This document shows, piece after piece, positions 32,621-44,579 of a stretch of DNA of 64,000 nt (positions within the stretch are counted from its first letter, which is position 1; each line of letters opens with the position of its first letter). The DNA comes from Adineta vaga (Eukaryota > Rotifera). Under the pieces are notes generated by a model. That model worked only from the letters and a program-made list of their open reading frames with translations. It made no database searches and was not told where the DNA came from. The stretch covers positions 11,346,001-11,410,000 of the forward strand of contig CP075493.1 of NCBI GenBank assembly GCA_021613535.1. The letters are read 5' to 3'. The position numbers and the translations under genes are program-made.

Positions 32621-32933
32621 TTCTTTTTTTGATATACCTATTCCAAAGAGTATTAACTATTAACTTTTTATTTATATTTCATCATCGCATGTCGGTGATT
32701 GAGTTTGTTGTTTTAGTTCTATGAATAAAAATATCTGAAAACTACATTAGACTTTCGTTTCAATTGTTTGTTTTTCTTTTGAATAGTTAACAAAAGTGAT
32801 TCTGAATAGTAAACAGCACGTAAATAATATCTTAACTTCCAATGTGCTTTATAACATGCAATTTGAAAATTTGACAATATAATAAGCGATGACATAGTTA
32901 CATCTACACATCAATCTATGGAACTAGTTAGCA
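32621..32933. other. Intergenic
   Basis: Contains an AATAAAAATA poly(A)-like signal near 32723 for the RING gene. Nothing else is seen. Confidence 0.3.
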
Positions 32934-33724
32934 CAGTGAAACCTCTCTAAGATGAGCACTAACGGGACCGCGTAAAAGGTGTTCATATTATAGAGGTTTC
33001 ATTTTGAACGAGGTTTGTGTATATAGTGTACGATGAGCATAAACACATGACAATGAATACTATATTCTTTTTATATTGATGTCTGTGATAGGCAATATAA
33101 AATTAAAAAATGTCTTTTTTATCTCCCCAAGTTTGATTTGTGATTACTGTATTATATAGCTTATTTTCTCATGTCCTTGTTTGGAGTTGGGAAAGTTCAA
33201 TTTTAGATCCGAATTGATGAACTGTTTAAAACGTACATTATCAAGAACTTAGTTGTTCAAATAGTTTTTGAGACAAACTTCAATTTTAAGAAACGTGAGA
33301 TCGGACGAACTGAATTGGTTTTACTTCATTAAAATATCTTCAAAACGATCTGTGTATAGCTCTATAAGAGTGACCAGATCCTAAAGCTGAACTGTTAAAA
33401 CAGTTTAGTTCTTTTTTGAAAAACGCTGCTGAATAAGTTCAGTTTGTTCAGACTAACTGTTCAAAACGTTTTCTAATTTATTTGAATAGAGTCCTTGAAC
33501 TTCAGCTAGACAACCCATACTTCTCATTGCATATAAGAAGGCGTGTTTATTCGGTGCATGTACATTATGCAGAGGTTTTCTTACATAGAAGGGACCAGAA
33601 AAAGCGTTCAATTTTTAGAGTAAGGAGGTGTTCATCTTATATAACTCTATTTACAGTACAAATCGGTCGGGACAACAGGAATATATGTTTAAATAGGAGG
33701 TGTTTATTAACAGAGGTTTCACAG
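32934..33724. mobile_element. Non-autonomous TIR transposon, Tc1/mariner-pogo-like
   Basis: The 5' end reads CAGTGAAACCTCT and the inverted 3' end reads CTGTGAAACCTCT, ending at 33724 and followed by TA. The 5' side has CA where a TA target duplication would be expected, perhaps by mutation. Inside each end are subterminal inverted blocks: 32939-32959 (AAACCTCTCTAAGATGAGCAC) pairs with 32979-32999, flanking a GGGACCG core. Ends beginning CAG..AACCTCT.TAA with this subterminal hairpin and GGGACC core are characteristic of pogo/Tigger-like elements. The 790-bp body has no transposase-like frame, so it is a MITE-type derivative. Confidence 0.6.
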
Positions 33725-34532
33725 TATATCAATGGTTTAATCACCATACTACAGTTTTGATGGCCCGAGATTCATAAGTGTTATTATTATCACAATTAAA
33801 ATATAGGTGCTTTTTAAATCAGACAATGTCTACAGAATTTCATACGTTGATAACACAACATTTGTTAATATTGAGTAGTCATCCCAGTCCCACTCCAGAA
33901 TCACTTGTCTCTCCAATCGCAAGAACTCGATCGCTATACATCACACAAGATTTATTTCCAAAGTTTACTATTAAAATTGCGTATTTTGATTTACTACCGT
34001 TGAATAATAAACTTATTATCCATAAATTCATGTTCGTGTGTAATTATTCAGAAAAACTGACATCAAAGAGTTTTAAAATATCAGTTGAAAATATTTCCAT
34101 TGTGTTTGATTAATGGTATAGGCATTACTTTCAATAGTTCAATTTATAAAAATACATCTTTCATAAAGGCATTGTTAGTAGAGTTTAATTACACTATATT
34201 TTATGTATTCATAGTTCTAAAATAGTATCTTTCCTTTATTTTGTCTGAAATTATTTTTATCTAACAGAATTATATCCTGCACATTGTTTGTGATGAAAAA
34301 GTGAATAAGAATAAATTCATCATAGAATTGTTGAAATTTTTATTCAAAGATGTCAATATATCGAAGGAGAAAACCAAAAATTTAATTTTGCACATTCGCA
34401 ATCAAAAACATATACATTATAGTGTCAAATTATTTTTTTTTAAAGTGCACTCATGTCAATATTCGATTCATACATAAGACATTTATACATGCGCTCAAAG
34501 ATGTTAGTTTTTCATTGAATACTACATCTGCA
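33725..34532. other. Intergenic
   Basis: A plus-strand frame from 33825 reads Thr/Ser-rich (TEFHTLITQHLLILSSHPSP) for about 95 codons, without recognised family or clear exon partners. I do not count it as a gene. The rest is AT-rich without structure. Confidence 0.3.
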
Positions 34533-36269
34533 TTAAACCAATGATTGATCTTCTTCTTCCCAGTAAGCTCCATCTTTGATATTAGCAAACATAATACAAC
34601 TATGAAATCGAAAGAATAGCGACATAGGTACAAAAAGAGCAGCTAAAATATCCCAACTACCACTATAGACACTGATTTGAATTTCATTCGTATCATATGC
34701 TTTAGCACTAAATGTATCAAATAGCCAAATAGCAAAACTTAATATAATCCACATTTGATTGATTCCTTTATTTAACATTCCATTGTATCGACGAACTTTC
34801 CAAATAATTGTCAATTGAAATGTTGTTTGAATAATTGGTATCAGAGAAGCAGTCAACGTCAACCAACGTATAGATTGAGTTAGTTCTTCTTGTGCTTCTG
34901 ATATAACTGAACCAACAAGAGTAACGCAACAGTAAATGTCCAAGAAAAGATTCGAGATGATTAAAATAGCAAAATCAATTATGAATTCCATATTCACTGT
35001 TTGACCCTGTGACACTTGTGCAAGAATATTTTCTTTCTGACATAATTTGTCTAATGAATAAATTGAATATAAAGACATAATGGATAAAAGGATGATTTCA
35101 CAAACTTCACTAATCAATGTTAACATACTGCTTTTCTCATAAACGACTGTAGTACTTCGACGATGATCGTCGTCATCCGTATTTGCTTCTTGAAATAAAA
35201 CGATGACTACTGAAAGACTTACTAAAAGAATTCCAATAGCAGGAAGTAAAATGGATGGAAATAAGATATCATTTTTTCCTAATGGACGTTTGATTTTCTT
35301 AAAACAAACAGAGAAACATGATAGCATATTTTTCGGGTACTTGCACATTGCTGAAACTTTTCTGTTAGCCACACAATTTATACAGGATATATTTTTACTG
35401 AACCATTGATAAAATTTTAAAATGATGTTGTTCTTGCTGGTACCAAGACATTCAGATATTATTAATAGTTCAATAAAAGAAGCGAATCGATGTTCTAAAC
35501 CAAGTGGATATAAAAAAGGTGCGATTTGATCAAATCGTTTTAAACCTTGATTACTCAGGGCTGCTATATCACATGAGTCAGGTTTATTCTTATGGAAGTG
35601 TACTTCTTGAAGAAGTATCTGTGCCCATTGAATTAAACAAAAGATTGATAAACACGTTAAGAATATTTTCGATTCTTTTTTCGTAAATTTGAATGGATGA
35701 TCAAGTTGATGAAGAATGAACATTAATATACATAATTGACATAAACTTTTCAAAAAATTTGCTGCCATCGATAGAGCAAGATTGGTCGAACAATGCAAAC
35801 CCGGTGCATAATTTTGATTAATAATTAAGATAAGCTGATCACCAAATCTTGTCATAATGAATAATGAATCGCCTACACCGAGAATAAACAGAAATGCAAA
35901 CACAATATTTGAGTGTTTTTTAGTGTGGATAGAAGTTTGATGTTCAATTGATACACTATGCGTGATAGATAGTACTGTTCTAATAATGCCATAGATTGTT
36001 ATTACATATGTGAACATTAGAAGAATATCGGCGATTTGACCTTTTTCATTGAATGCCGTTGTACTTGAGTCAAATAATGCAAATCCAATAAGAACTACGG
36101 ACGACAGGGGGAAAAGAATTAAGGTGATAACCCAAAAACAACTTATCAACGGTTTCGAAGATGCATCGTCATTTAAGAAGGATTTATCGACATTAGAATG
36201 ATTAAGATCTATATTTTCAGTAAGATCCAAATCTGCCATATCTTTTCTAAAAAAATCAATACGATACAC
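34533..36269 (-). CDS. Otopetrin-like multi-span membrane protein, 578 aa
   Basis: An intronless frame with about eleven to twelve hydrophobic helices arranged in two blocks (residues ~40-240 and ~330-570), joined by a charged, Cys-containing cytoplasmic loop. The last helix ends in LFFRFHSCIMFANI, which resembles the conserved FYR-MHS/FRxHS ending of otopetrins, the 12-span proton-selective channels. Length and the two-fold arrangement also agree. The identification rests on this motif, topology and length only. If right, it would conduct protons at the plasma membrane. A second in-frame Met follows ten codons after the chosen start. Confidence 0.55.
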   Translation of the reverse strand: MYRIDFFRKDMADLDLTENIDLNHSNVDKSFLNDDASSKPLISCFWVITLILFPLSSVVLIGFALFDSSTTAFNEKGQIADILLMFTYVITIYGIIRTVLSITHSVSIEHQTSIHTKKHSNIVFAFLFILGVGDSLFIMTRFGDQLILIINQNYAPGLHCSTNLALSMAANFLKSLCQLCILMFILHQLDHPFKFTKKESKIFLTCLSIFCLIQWAQILLQEVHFHKNKPDSCDIAALSNQGLKRFDQIAPFLYPLGLEHRFASFIELLIISECLGTSKNNIILKFYQWFSKNISCINCVANRKVSAMCKYPKNMLSCFSVCFKKIKRPLGKNDILFPSILLPAIGILLVSLSVVIVLFQEANTDDDDHRRSTTVVYEKSSMLTLISEVCEIILLSIMSLYSIYSLDKLCQKENILAQVSQGQTVNMEFIIDFAILIISNLFLDIYCCVTLVGSVISEAQEELTQSIRWLTLTASLIPIIQTTFQLTIIWKVRRYNGMLNKGINQMWIILSFAIWLFDTFSAKAYDTNEIQISVYSGSWDILAALFVPMSLFFRFHSCIMFANIKDGAYWEEEDQSLV

Positions 36270-37255
36270 TATTAACCAGGCAATATCTTTGAGTCAATAA
36301 AAAACGTAAACATCTGTTCTTCGATTTATTTTTGCTCGCTATTGTATATCAGCTATCGCTTTCGAGTCTAATCGACATGTCGTTGACAGTTGCGACTGGA
36401 ACATGAAAAATATATGGTAAAATTGTGATCATTTAGACAGACGACACCATAGTTCTCAACCATTTCGGTTGCTATGAGAGGATGTTCATATGAACTGAAA
36501 GATATAGTAACGATCAGAAAAATTCTTCGGAGTGAAAAAGATTTCCGAAAATTGAAACTCTATCGGTTGAGAAGAACGAAAAAGGACATTAGAGCACGAT
36601 CAAAACCGTAAAAATCAAGTGCAGAATAATAAATAGTCATTCTATATTTATTTTTATTATTCGATAAACCTTTGTCAAGTATATAAGCATGATGTAGCTC
36701 CTTATAAAATCTTTTTTTTCTCACCATAGACGTCACAGAACATTTGTTGTCAGTTTCAAAGTTATACGACTTCGATTTCTGCTTTTATATAAGAATAGAG
36801 TCATTCATATACTATTCAGATATTGGAAAAGTACTTTTAAATTCAAGGATATATAAATTTGCAATTGATAACAAATAGTCAATAAGATTGAAAATAGAAA
36901 AGATTTTATGAAGAAGAATATCATAGTCATAAACTTGAAAAGGGTTTATCAGATAATAAAGAAAAAGTGAAGATTTATTATTCACAATTTCACTTTTTAC
37001 ACTGTTCGTTATAGGTAATTAGTAAACTTTGATTAACAAATGGAGATTACATTGCTGAAATTTTCATAAAAGACACAGAGGGCAACGTGATTTTCTCATA
37101 TTCTGTATTTGTTATCAATTTGTAACAGCTGTAAAAATATATAAGAATTAATTTTTATTTATGCGCCACCGTCGCATATCGAGTGAGTGAAATAATTCTT
37201 TATTTCTTGAGTTATCTTAGAAAGAGTATGCTTGTATTACAAAAATTCAATTCAA
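36270..37255. other. Intergenic, ~1 kb
   Basis: Promoter side of the otopetrin-like gene and 3' flank of the NACHT pseudogene. I see no coding frame, tRNA-like fold or repeat. Confidence 0.3.
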
Positions 37256-40200
37256 TTATTCTGTTTGAAAAAAAGAAGAATATCCATAAATATCACGAGC
37301 TTTAGCGAATGCATCAATAAGAATAGACCATCGATGTTCATCCATTACGATATCAGTAATCATTTCATTCTCGTGAATTCGAATCAATGTTTTCGGATCA
37401 GATAACGCTGTCAGCAAGCAAGTACTGGACATTGTAATTGAAATGATGAACGAACGGAAATTATCATCATTCAGAGCGACTGTTTTTCGAGTATATAACT
37501 CAAGAAAAGGAACTATTGGAAACTGAAAGTAACGAAAAAAGAGTGAATCATATTGGGATGTTCGGAAGAGAAGATCTAAAGTTGTTTCATCGATATTTTC
37601 CAATACAGATGGAGCAATGTCTAATCTCCAAATTTCTTTACCATGTAGGGCTGATTGACGATTGAAGTAAGAGAAAGACGAATAATTCTCTAAAAGCTTT
37701 TGGAATTCTATTAAACTAGTGAGAGGTTTGCGTTCTCTAGTTATCTCTTGCACTGTTTTAATGAAGTTCGAAATTTCATTCTGTTCGTCGCATGTGTATA
37801 AAGTAAATGATGTAGGATCAAGTTGTAAGTGTCTAAGATTGTTCAGAGTCGGTCCTTTTGTAATAAGACGATGTATTAGTCGTAGATTACGTGGAATTTT
37901 ATCGTAGACCATCTTTAATGCATCAATATTTTCCGTTGTCCACAAATCAGGTAGAAAATAACGTCGTGTCGATGGATCTATGTTTAAAAGATCTTCTCTC
38001 CACGCTGTCAGCCAACAGTGATCATCAATCAAATCAACGAACCATTCAAATAAATATGTGTTGCTATAATCATGAGCACGACGATTTCTATTCGATATCC
38101 ATGTCAAAATAGGATCAATCGTTCTCTTATCGATGTTTTTTGCATCTTCGTGTGCAAATGGACAGCTTCCTCTAGGAAACCAATGAGCAATACGAGAACA
38201 ATGTCGAAGACCAACTAAATCTCGTGGTTCATTGTCGACAGTGGACCAAAATTGACTTGTACATAAACTGGAGCGTTCTATGTCGAAGAAAAAACGAAAA
38301 ACATCTCGTGTTCGATAGCTATATTTTTCTGAGCTATAAAATGGATTATTTCATCCGTATTTTTATTTAATTCCAATATTTTAATCATATAACGAGCTGC
38401 TAAATATTCTTGAAAGCTACGATGAATAAAAGAGTAGCTCTCATCGTTGAATGTAACAGAAGAACTTCGTTTTTCGGATATCAGTAAACCAATGCGAAGT
38501 ATAGAGGAAAATGATGAATCGGGCATTTTGCCATAATCTTGTCGACGAATAATAAACTGATTCGATTTAACTGCTTCAAATGCTAGATATTCCACATGAG
38601 CGAAAGCAATGGCTTGAGATTCTTGATAAATATTTCTTCCCGATAAAGCGGACCTACATAAATGATGATATTTCAGCAAATATTGTCGAAGAAGATAATC
38701 ACACATTTTTTCATAGATTTGTCCTCTCGTCATACTAAAATCAAATTTAGCTTTATCTTTTTCCCATAAATTGCAAATGATCTCCAAACATGCAGGAATA
38801 CGTCCTATTTTCATTAATTCATCAGAATAACGAATAAATGACCAGCATTCTTCTCCTGTAGTTCGAAGCATGTACGAAAAATATTGACTTATATATTTTT
38901 CAATATCTTCATAGGTAAAATTTTGAATTTGAATTTGAATATCATATGGAAAATCATGTATCGCATAGGGTCGAGATGTTACTAGCAAATGTACTCTATC
39001 GAACAAATCTTTTTTGATTGAGCGTAAATATGTCGGAATTACATGTTCATCGTATCCATCAAGAATCCAAAGAATATTGATGATGTTTCCAACAGATTTG
39101 TTAATTTTTGTTTATCTAAATTTTCAAGTTTACAATCTCGAAAACATTCTCGCTAGATAATATTTGCTAGAGAATATTTATTCTTTATTTTTGGGTAGAG
39201 TTTTGAATTTAAATTTCGCATTTTAATGTAGAACAACCATTCAAATCGATTTCGCCAGATTTCACCAATTGTCCATGAATATGTTATGTATTGACAGACC
39301 GTTGTTTTACCACATCCAGCTTCTCCAAGGATAAGCACACGAGGTTTATTGAGAATATTCTTTAGTTCTATTGATACATTGTTGTTTCGGAATCACAATG
39401 AAACATATTTTTCATTGAGGAGAGGACTAGTTTCGAGGTTGACATGACTTAAGAGCTGTTTATACTGTTGTCTGTAACTCATTTTGAGTTTTTCTTGAAG
39501 ACGTATTTTTTCTGGCAGAGGTAGACAATTGAAATCTTCTTTGGCTAATTTCCTATATTGATAAAACAGATCGGTGAGACTATGATGTGCTTCCTCTTCA
39601 GCAAGTTTAGCTAGCTGATTTGCATTGTTTTTTTCGTCTAATAGTAATTGTTCGCAAAGTACTTGATATCGTTCGCCTAAACGTATACGAAAGCCAGGTT
39701 CATAACATTTAACAAAACAATTCGTATCTGCTTGTTCAACAAAACTAGGTGAAGTTTTGTTTTGTACCTCTTCGAGATGATGAATTTGCCCATTGAGATT
39801 ATATATCAATGAACTACCCTCTTCGAATGTTAAATCTCGTCTAACACTATCGATTAATCTAATAAAATAGTCTATATTCAATTCTAACTTGTTCACATCT
39901 AACTTTCCAAGAATTCGTGGTGTAATTCGATTACAATCAAACGTGAACGATTCGATATTATGCATATTGCTTGGGTTCGAAGAACAAAGATTATCAATAC
40001 GAATGATAATATATGTTGAATCATTACGATGAAATGAAACGCAAACAGCATGTTCAATCCAACCCGTTGGAATAGTGTATTCCTGATTGATTTCGAGTTG
40101 TTCAATTATACTAATGACATTTTTGGCAATAGATCGATAATATTTGATTAAAACTTGAAATGATTGTATCTCAGAAAATGGTTGATTAAATATTTTATCC

Positions 40201-40828
40201 ATTTTGTCACATGAAATGTACGATATAGTAACAAGAAAATAATATGTTTCTAAATTATGTAAAAGTTCATTTTCAATGATTGTAAACATATGATTATCAA
40301 CATTGATCTTCAAATGAATAAGTTTTTGAAATAGTGTATAAATACGTAGTTGAAGAAGTATGTCCAATGTAGATCCTTTACATACCTTCTGGTTACGATG
40401 GATCACATGATCATAATCATGAAGAGCAGTAATAAGAGTATCGAAATCGTACTTCTTATATTCACTCGTAATACGATGACAAAGGAGACGACTGATCGTA
40501 TAATCAAAAAGTACGTCGTTTTTTTTTCTTTTGTGATCGATCATAGTGATTAATATAGAACATCCAATGCTTTTCCAATTGTTTTTGGTTTAAACGATTT
40601 CTATGTTCATAAAGTATATGAAGTGAAAACGATTTATCGTTTTTAGCTGCCAGTTGAGTTGGAGAAATAAATGCATGCGTATGATGATCATAATGAGATA
40701 AATTACAATCAACTCTGTGTTGAATCAGATCATTGATCAACTCTGTGTTCAATCAGATCATTGATCAATTGTGTGTTCGGATGTTTCTTTAGTGTCTTGA
40801 ATAAACATGTTTCAAGTGACAGCGTCAT
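37256..40828 (-). pseudogene. NACHT NTPase gene with multiple disabling lesions
   Basis: From ATG 40828 the frame carries an ankyrin-like N-terminus, a long helical region with an IPTGWIEHAV segment, then a NACHT NTPase: P-loop GEAGCGKTT (~39310), Walker B ILWILDGYDEH (~39050), TSRP sensor (~38970) and a winged-helix tail with FIHRSFQEYLAARY (~38400), then a C-terminal domain to 37256. Lesions: a 28-bp tandem duplication at 40710-40765, one extra A in an A9 run (~40522), TGA at 39395-39393, TAG at ~39155, a one-base shift near 39075 and another near 38320. NACHT proteins are usually immune sensors that oligomerise on ATP binding. At least six lesions make function very unlikely for this copy. 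Confidence 0.8.
40710..40765. repeat. 28-bp direct tandem duplication inside the NACHT gene
   Basis: The unit CAACTCTGTGTTGAATCAGA plus eight more bases (40710-40737) is followed at once by a copy (40738-40765) with one difference. Twenty-eight is not a multiple of three, so one copy too many shifts the frame. Removing one copy joins QLINDLI to HRVDCNLSH in frame. Confidence 0.85.
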
Positions 40829-41789
40829 AACATAATAGAATATATTTTTTTCTTTAGTTCGCCACGTACACAAAAAGAAGAAGATGATGAGGTTCTCATG
40901 TCAATAGAATATAATATTTTTGCATTTCTTTTTTCTTTCTTCTCTTATTAGCATTTCTCGTCGTAGCACTTAGATTTCATCAGTCGTGTTCGTACAACCA
41001 TATACTATGATGAATTCATTTTAACGAGAATAATGCATGACTAGATGAAATAATTTAGACACACTGAACGCTCTTAGAGACGAAATGCACGAGGAGCGGT
41101 GACATCAATAAACTTTCTTATTCATCAATAAAATATAAAAGCGATAAACATAGAATAAATAGCAAATACATTTGCATCCTTCGTGTTTTGAAGATTTGTG
41201 TAGATGAATCGATATTTTTAAAAAGAAGTAAAAAACACACTCTTCAAGAAGAAATCCGATAAATTCCATCCGATCTTGCAAAGCAATCGATTAAACACAA
41301 TTAGCTTTATGTTTCATTTGACGATACCTTTGAAAAATCAGTCGTGGCAAACAGAATAAAAAGTAAAAACAACAATAAAATGTAAACATCGGTCAATTTA
41401 AGAAGCGCTAGAACGTCGCACTTGGTCTATATTAAGAAATGAAAAATCAGAGTTGTACATTTGGTCTTCAATCGAACAAGAAAAAAGCGACAGTAAGTGT
41501 TGTTTGACAAGAGAATAACTAGAGAGCGAATATTTTTACTGACGATAAAAGAAGTTGCATCGGCCACAATTATAATCGAACTGTTGTTCAAGCTCATTTG
41601 ATAGTACTCACTAGATGATTTTGACAGAAAACAAGTGCGTAACTAGATTATAACAGACACTATTCTCTTTCAATCAATAAGGATCCACATCCATACTGCC
41701 TCATTTATATTAGAAATAGCGGAGATTCCCGCTGCAAAGAGGACACAATTGACGTTTTTTTTATCTAGAACAGTTCTTTTCTCATCACA
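40829..41789. other. Intergenic, ~960 bp
   Basis: AT-rich DNA upstream of the NACHT pseudogene. No coding frame or repeat family is recognised. Confidence 0.3.
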
Positions 41790-42360
41790 CACTGGACCTC
41801 TGCGTTGGTATTTACCCGTCATCTATCAAAAAATCCTCACACCCTCCATGCCTGCCCTGCCCTAGCTAATGTAATTCTTCAGGTCGTCACTCAGCGCGAG
41901 TTACCTGTCTTCCACACGTCGTTCTCCTCTTTACTTAGACCCCTCCTATATCCCTTTTCACGTCTTGCATCAGGTCTTTTTTTCAGAACTTTTCGCATCT
42001 CTTCATTAGTTCTTTCCTACGGGTCTTGTCTCGCTATGCATACGATATACAGCTCGGTTCCTTTCAAAATTCACTCCCACCTTCCCGCTGCAACTCCAGT
42101 CCCTCAGTAGATCTACCTATCCTCAACCGCTCGCTGCAAATCATTCTATAATTTATACTTCAGATTCAGTTTTTTTGAGAACCCAACCCAGGCATTGCAA
42201 TTGTGCATCTTGGATGCAGACACCGAGCCCCCCCCCTCTACCCACACCCTCAAGCATTGTGGAAAGCTTGGTGACATTAGCTACTACAGGGACTGAATGC
42301 ATAGCAAACAGACAGACAAACTTCCTTCTTTATATATATAGATATAGATAGAGAAAAAAA
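41790..42360 (+). mobile_element. Candidate 3' end of a truncated retroelement
   Basis: This stretch differs from its surroundings: it is much richer in C and in CCC/CTCC words, with an open frame at 41805-42110 that is Ser/Pro/Leu-rich and unlike the local genes. It closes with ACAGACAGACAAACTTCCTT and then a TATATATATAGATATAGATAGAG simple repeat and an A-rich run. A CAGACAGACAAACTTC box before a microsatellite tail is seen at the 3' ends of several non-LTR retrotransposons. No reverse transcriptase motif is present, so assignment is tentative. Confidence 0.35.
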
Positions 42361-42589
42361 ATAATGAATTTACTTTTGATAAGAATGTCTCTTCGAAACA
42401 TCCATCGAGCCAAAGAATCAAACAATCCTAGATTAGCTCACTTCTAAATTGAAATTCGATGCATACTTCGTCCTGTGTGATTACAATTTCTATCAGTTTT
42501 TTTTACAAACATCTCTAGATTTTTCATTATACCTATCATCAATTCATATTCTATCATTGAATACTACTTCTAAGAAAAGTCGATTACAA

Positions 42590-44579
42590 ATGGCACAACA
42601 CGAGATTCAACTTACTAGTTTAACCATGGATATGCAACCACACATCCATCCAGTGGTTTCAAACCTTCGTAACGAAACACGAGCAGACACTTACATTGAA
42701 AATAGGTAGAAATACTATTGCATAAAATATTTCTATGGATTTGTTTTTAAGTGACAAAAAGAAAGAAAAAAAGACTTCTTGGTCTGCTTTAAAATGGCTA
42801 CTACTTATTCTGATTATCATTATAATTGGTTTATTGATCATCTGCATAGTCCTCGCGATTATGCTTGCAATTAAAAATACTGCAACAGGTATACATTACA
42901 ATTGATTTTTTCTTTGTGTCTTATATTCTTTCTCGTTGCTAACAATAAAGATTATTTGAGACATTATGAAAGTGTATAGAGCGCATTGCTTACACTCGTA
43001 CAAACCGGATGAAAAATGTAAGACAAAGTAATTGCACAATTCATCAATGTAAATTTATTGTAAATCATCAAAGTTTAGTATAGTACATGGAAAACGAGAT
43101 ACATTATGATACGATCGAAGAGTGCGAAAATTTGCGAGAAAAAAATGTATCCTGTCTATGTACTTGATATATGAAATTTGTTCCTTTTTTTCAAATAGAA
43201 ACCGTCATAGTAAGAACAACAACGACAACGACAACAACTTCAACGACCACGTCAACGACTACCTCGACGACGACTACAACTACTACGACTACATCAACAA
43301 CAACTTCCGCAACATCAGCAGAACTACGGAGTAAGTAATTAAGTTAGATAACATGTTCTTATTAAAAGGATAATTAATTCAAATGGGAAAAGCCACAAGT
43401 TGTATCTTTAGCTATTCAATATTCTCTATCATGATAGTAGATTTTCGAGTGCTGGTCATGACAACTCGAGGTTGACCTACTTTGCGTCGAAAATCAGCGT
43501 AGTATTACACTGATTACAGAGAAGGAAACTCATGTACAAGATTTAAAACATTTTCCTCTTCTGTTTTCGTTATTTTAGTATGGACAGTGACAGGAAATGT
43601 GAATACCGCACGATATGCACATACTGCATCGATATTAAACAATGGAAAAGTATTGATTGCTGGTGGAAATAGTGGCACTAATTATCTGAACAGTGTTGAA
43701 TTGTATGATCCATCAACAGGTATTTGGACAAATACAGGAAGCCTGAATACGGCACGACACGGACATGCATCATCGACATTAACAAATGGAAAAGTATTAG
43801 TTATTAGTGGACGTAGTAATACGGTTAATTATTTGAATAATGCTGAACTGTATGATCCGTCGACAGGCACTTGGACATATACAGGAAATATGAATACTGC
43901 GCGATTTGATCCCACAGCATCTCTATTAGGAAATGGAAAAGTTTTAGTTGCTGGCGGAGCTAATGTTAGTGTAGCTGTAAACAGTGCTGAATTGTTTGAT
44001 CCGTCAACCAATACTTGGACTAGTACAGGAAGTATGAACACTGCACGATATAGACATATCGCATCGGTATTAACCAATGGAAAAGTTTTAGTTGCTGGTG
44101 GAACTGATGGGAGTGTAACTTTAAAGAATGCTGAATTGTATGATCCATCAACCGCTACTTGGACTAGTACAGGAAGCATGAATGCTGCACGAGTTGATTT
44201 CAAAGTAGTCCTCTTAACCAATGGAAAAGTATTAGTTTCTGGTGGACACAATACTGCTGGTCAGCAGAGTAGTGCTGAGTTGTATGATCCATCCACTGGC
44301 ATTTGGACATATACAGGAAACATGAATATCCCACGATATTATCATTCATCATCCATATTAACAAATGGATTTGTATTAGTTACTGGCGGAATTCAGGATT
44401 CTAGTACTTATCTAAACAGTGCTGAATTATATAATCCATCTGTAGGTACTTGGATAATTACAGACGATATGAATGCTGGACGAAGTGAACACACAGCATC
44501 GATACTGACAAATGGAAAAATATTAGTTTCGGGTGGAGCCTCCTCTGGTACTTTTCCGAATATGGCTGAATTATATTGA
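42590..44579 (+). CDS. Membrane-anchored kelch-repeat protein, 461 aa
   Basis: Exons 42590-42705, 42752-42888, 43199-43330 and 43579-44579 join in phase (introns 46, 310 and 248 bp). Residues 1-50 are a cytoplasmic segment ending in KKKEKK. Residues ~54-80 are one membrane span rich in Ile/Leu. Residues ~90-125 are a Thr/Ser linker (TTTTTTSTTTS type), probably O-glycosylated. Residues 130-461 contain seven kelch-type units of ~48 residues, each with NTARY.H.A..L..GKVLV.GG......NSAELYDPST..W. These should form a seven-bladed propeller on the cell surface, as a binding module. An in-frame ATG at 42449 could extend the N-terminus. The intron lengths are above local average. Confidence 0.8.

Noticed and set aside
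33825-34113. Plus-strand Ser/Thr-rich frame as a possible gene
   Set aside because: No recognised domain, no supporting exon structure, low codon bias; left unannotated.
43199-43330. Thr-codon repeat as a mobile or CRISPR-like repeat
   Set aside because: It is coding, in frame and matches the O-glycosylated linker of related proteins.
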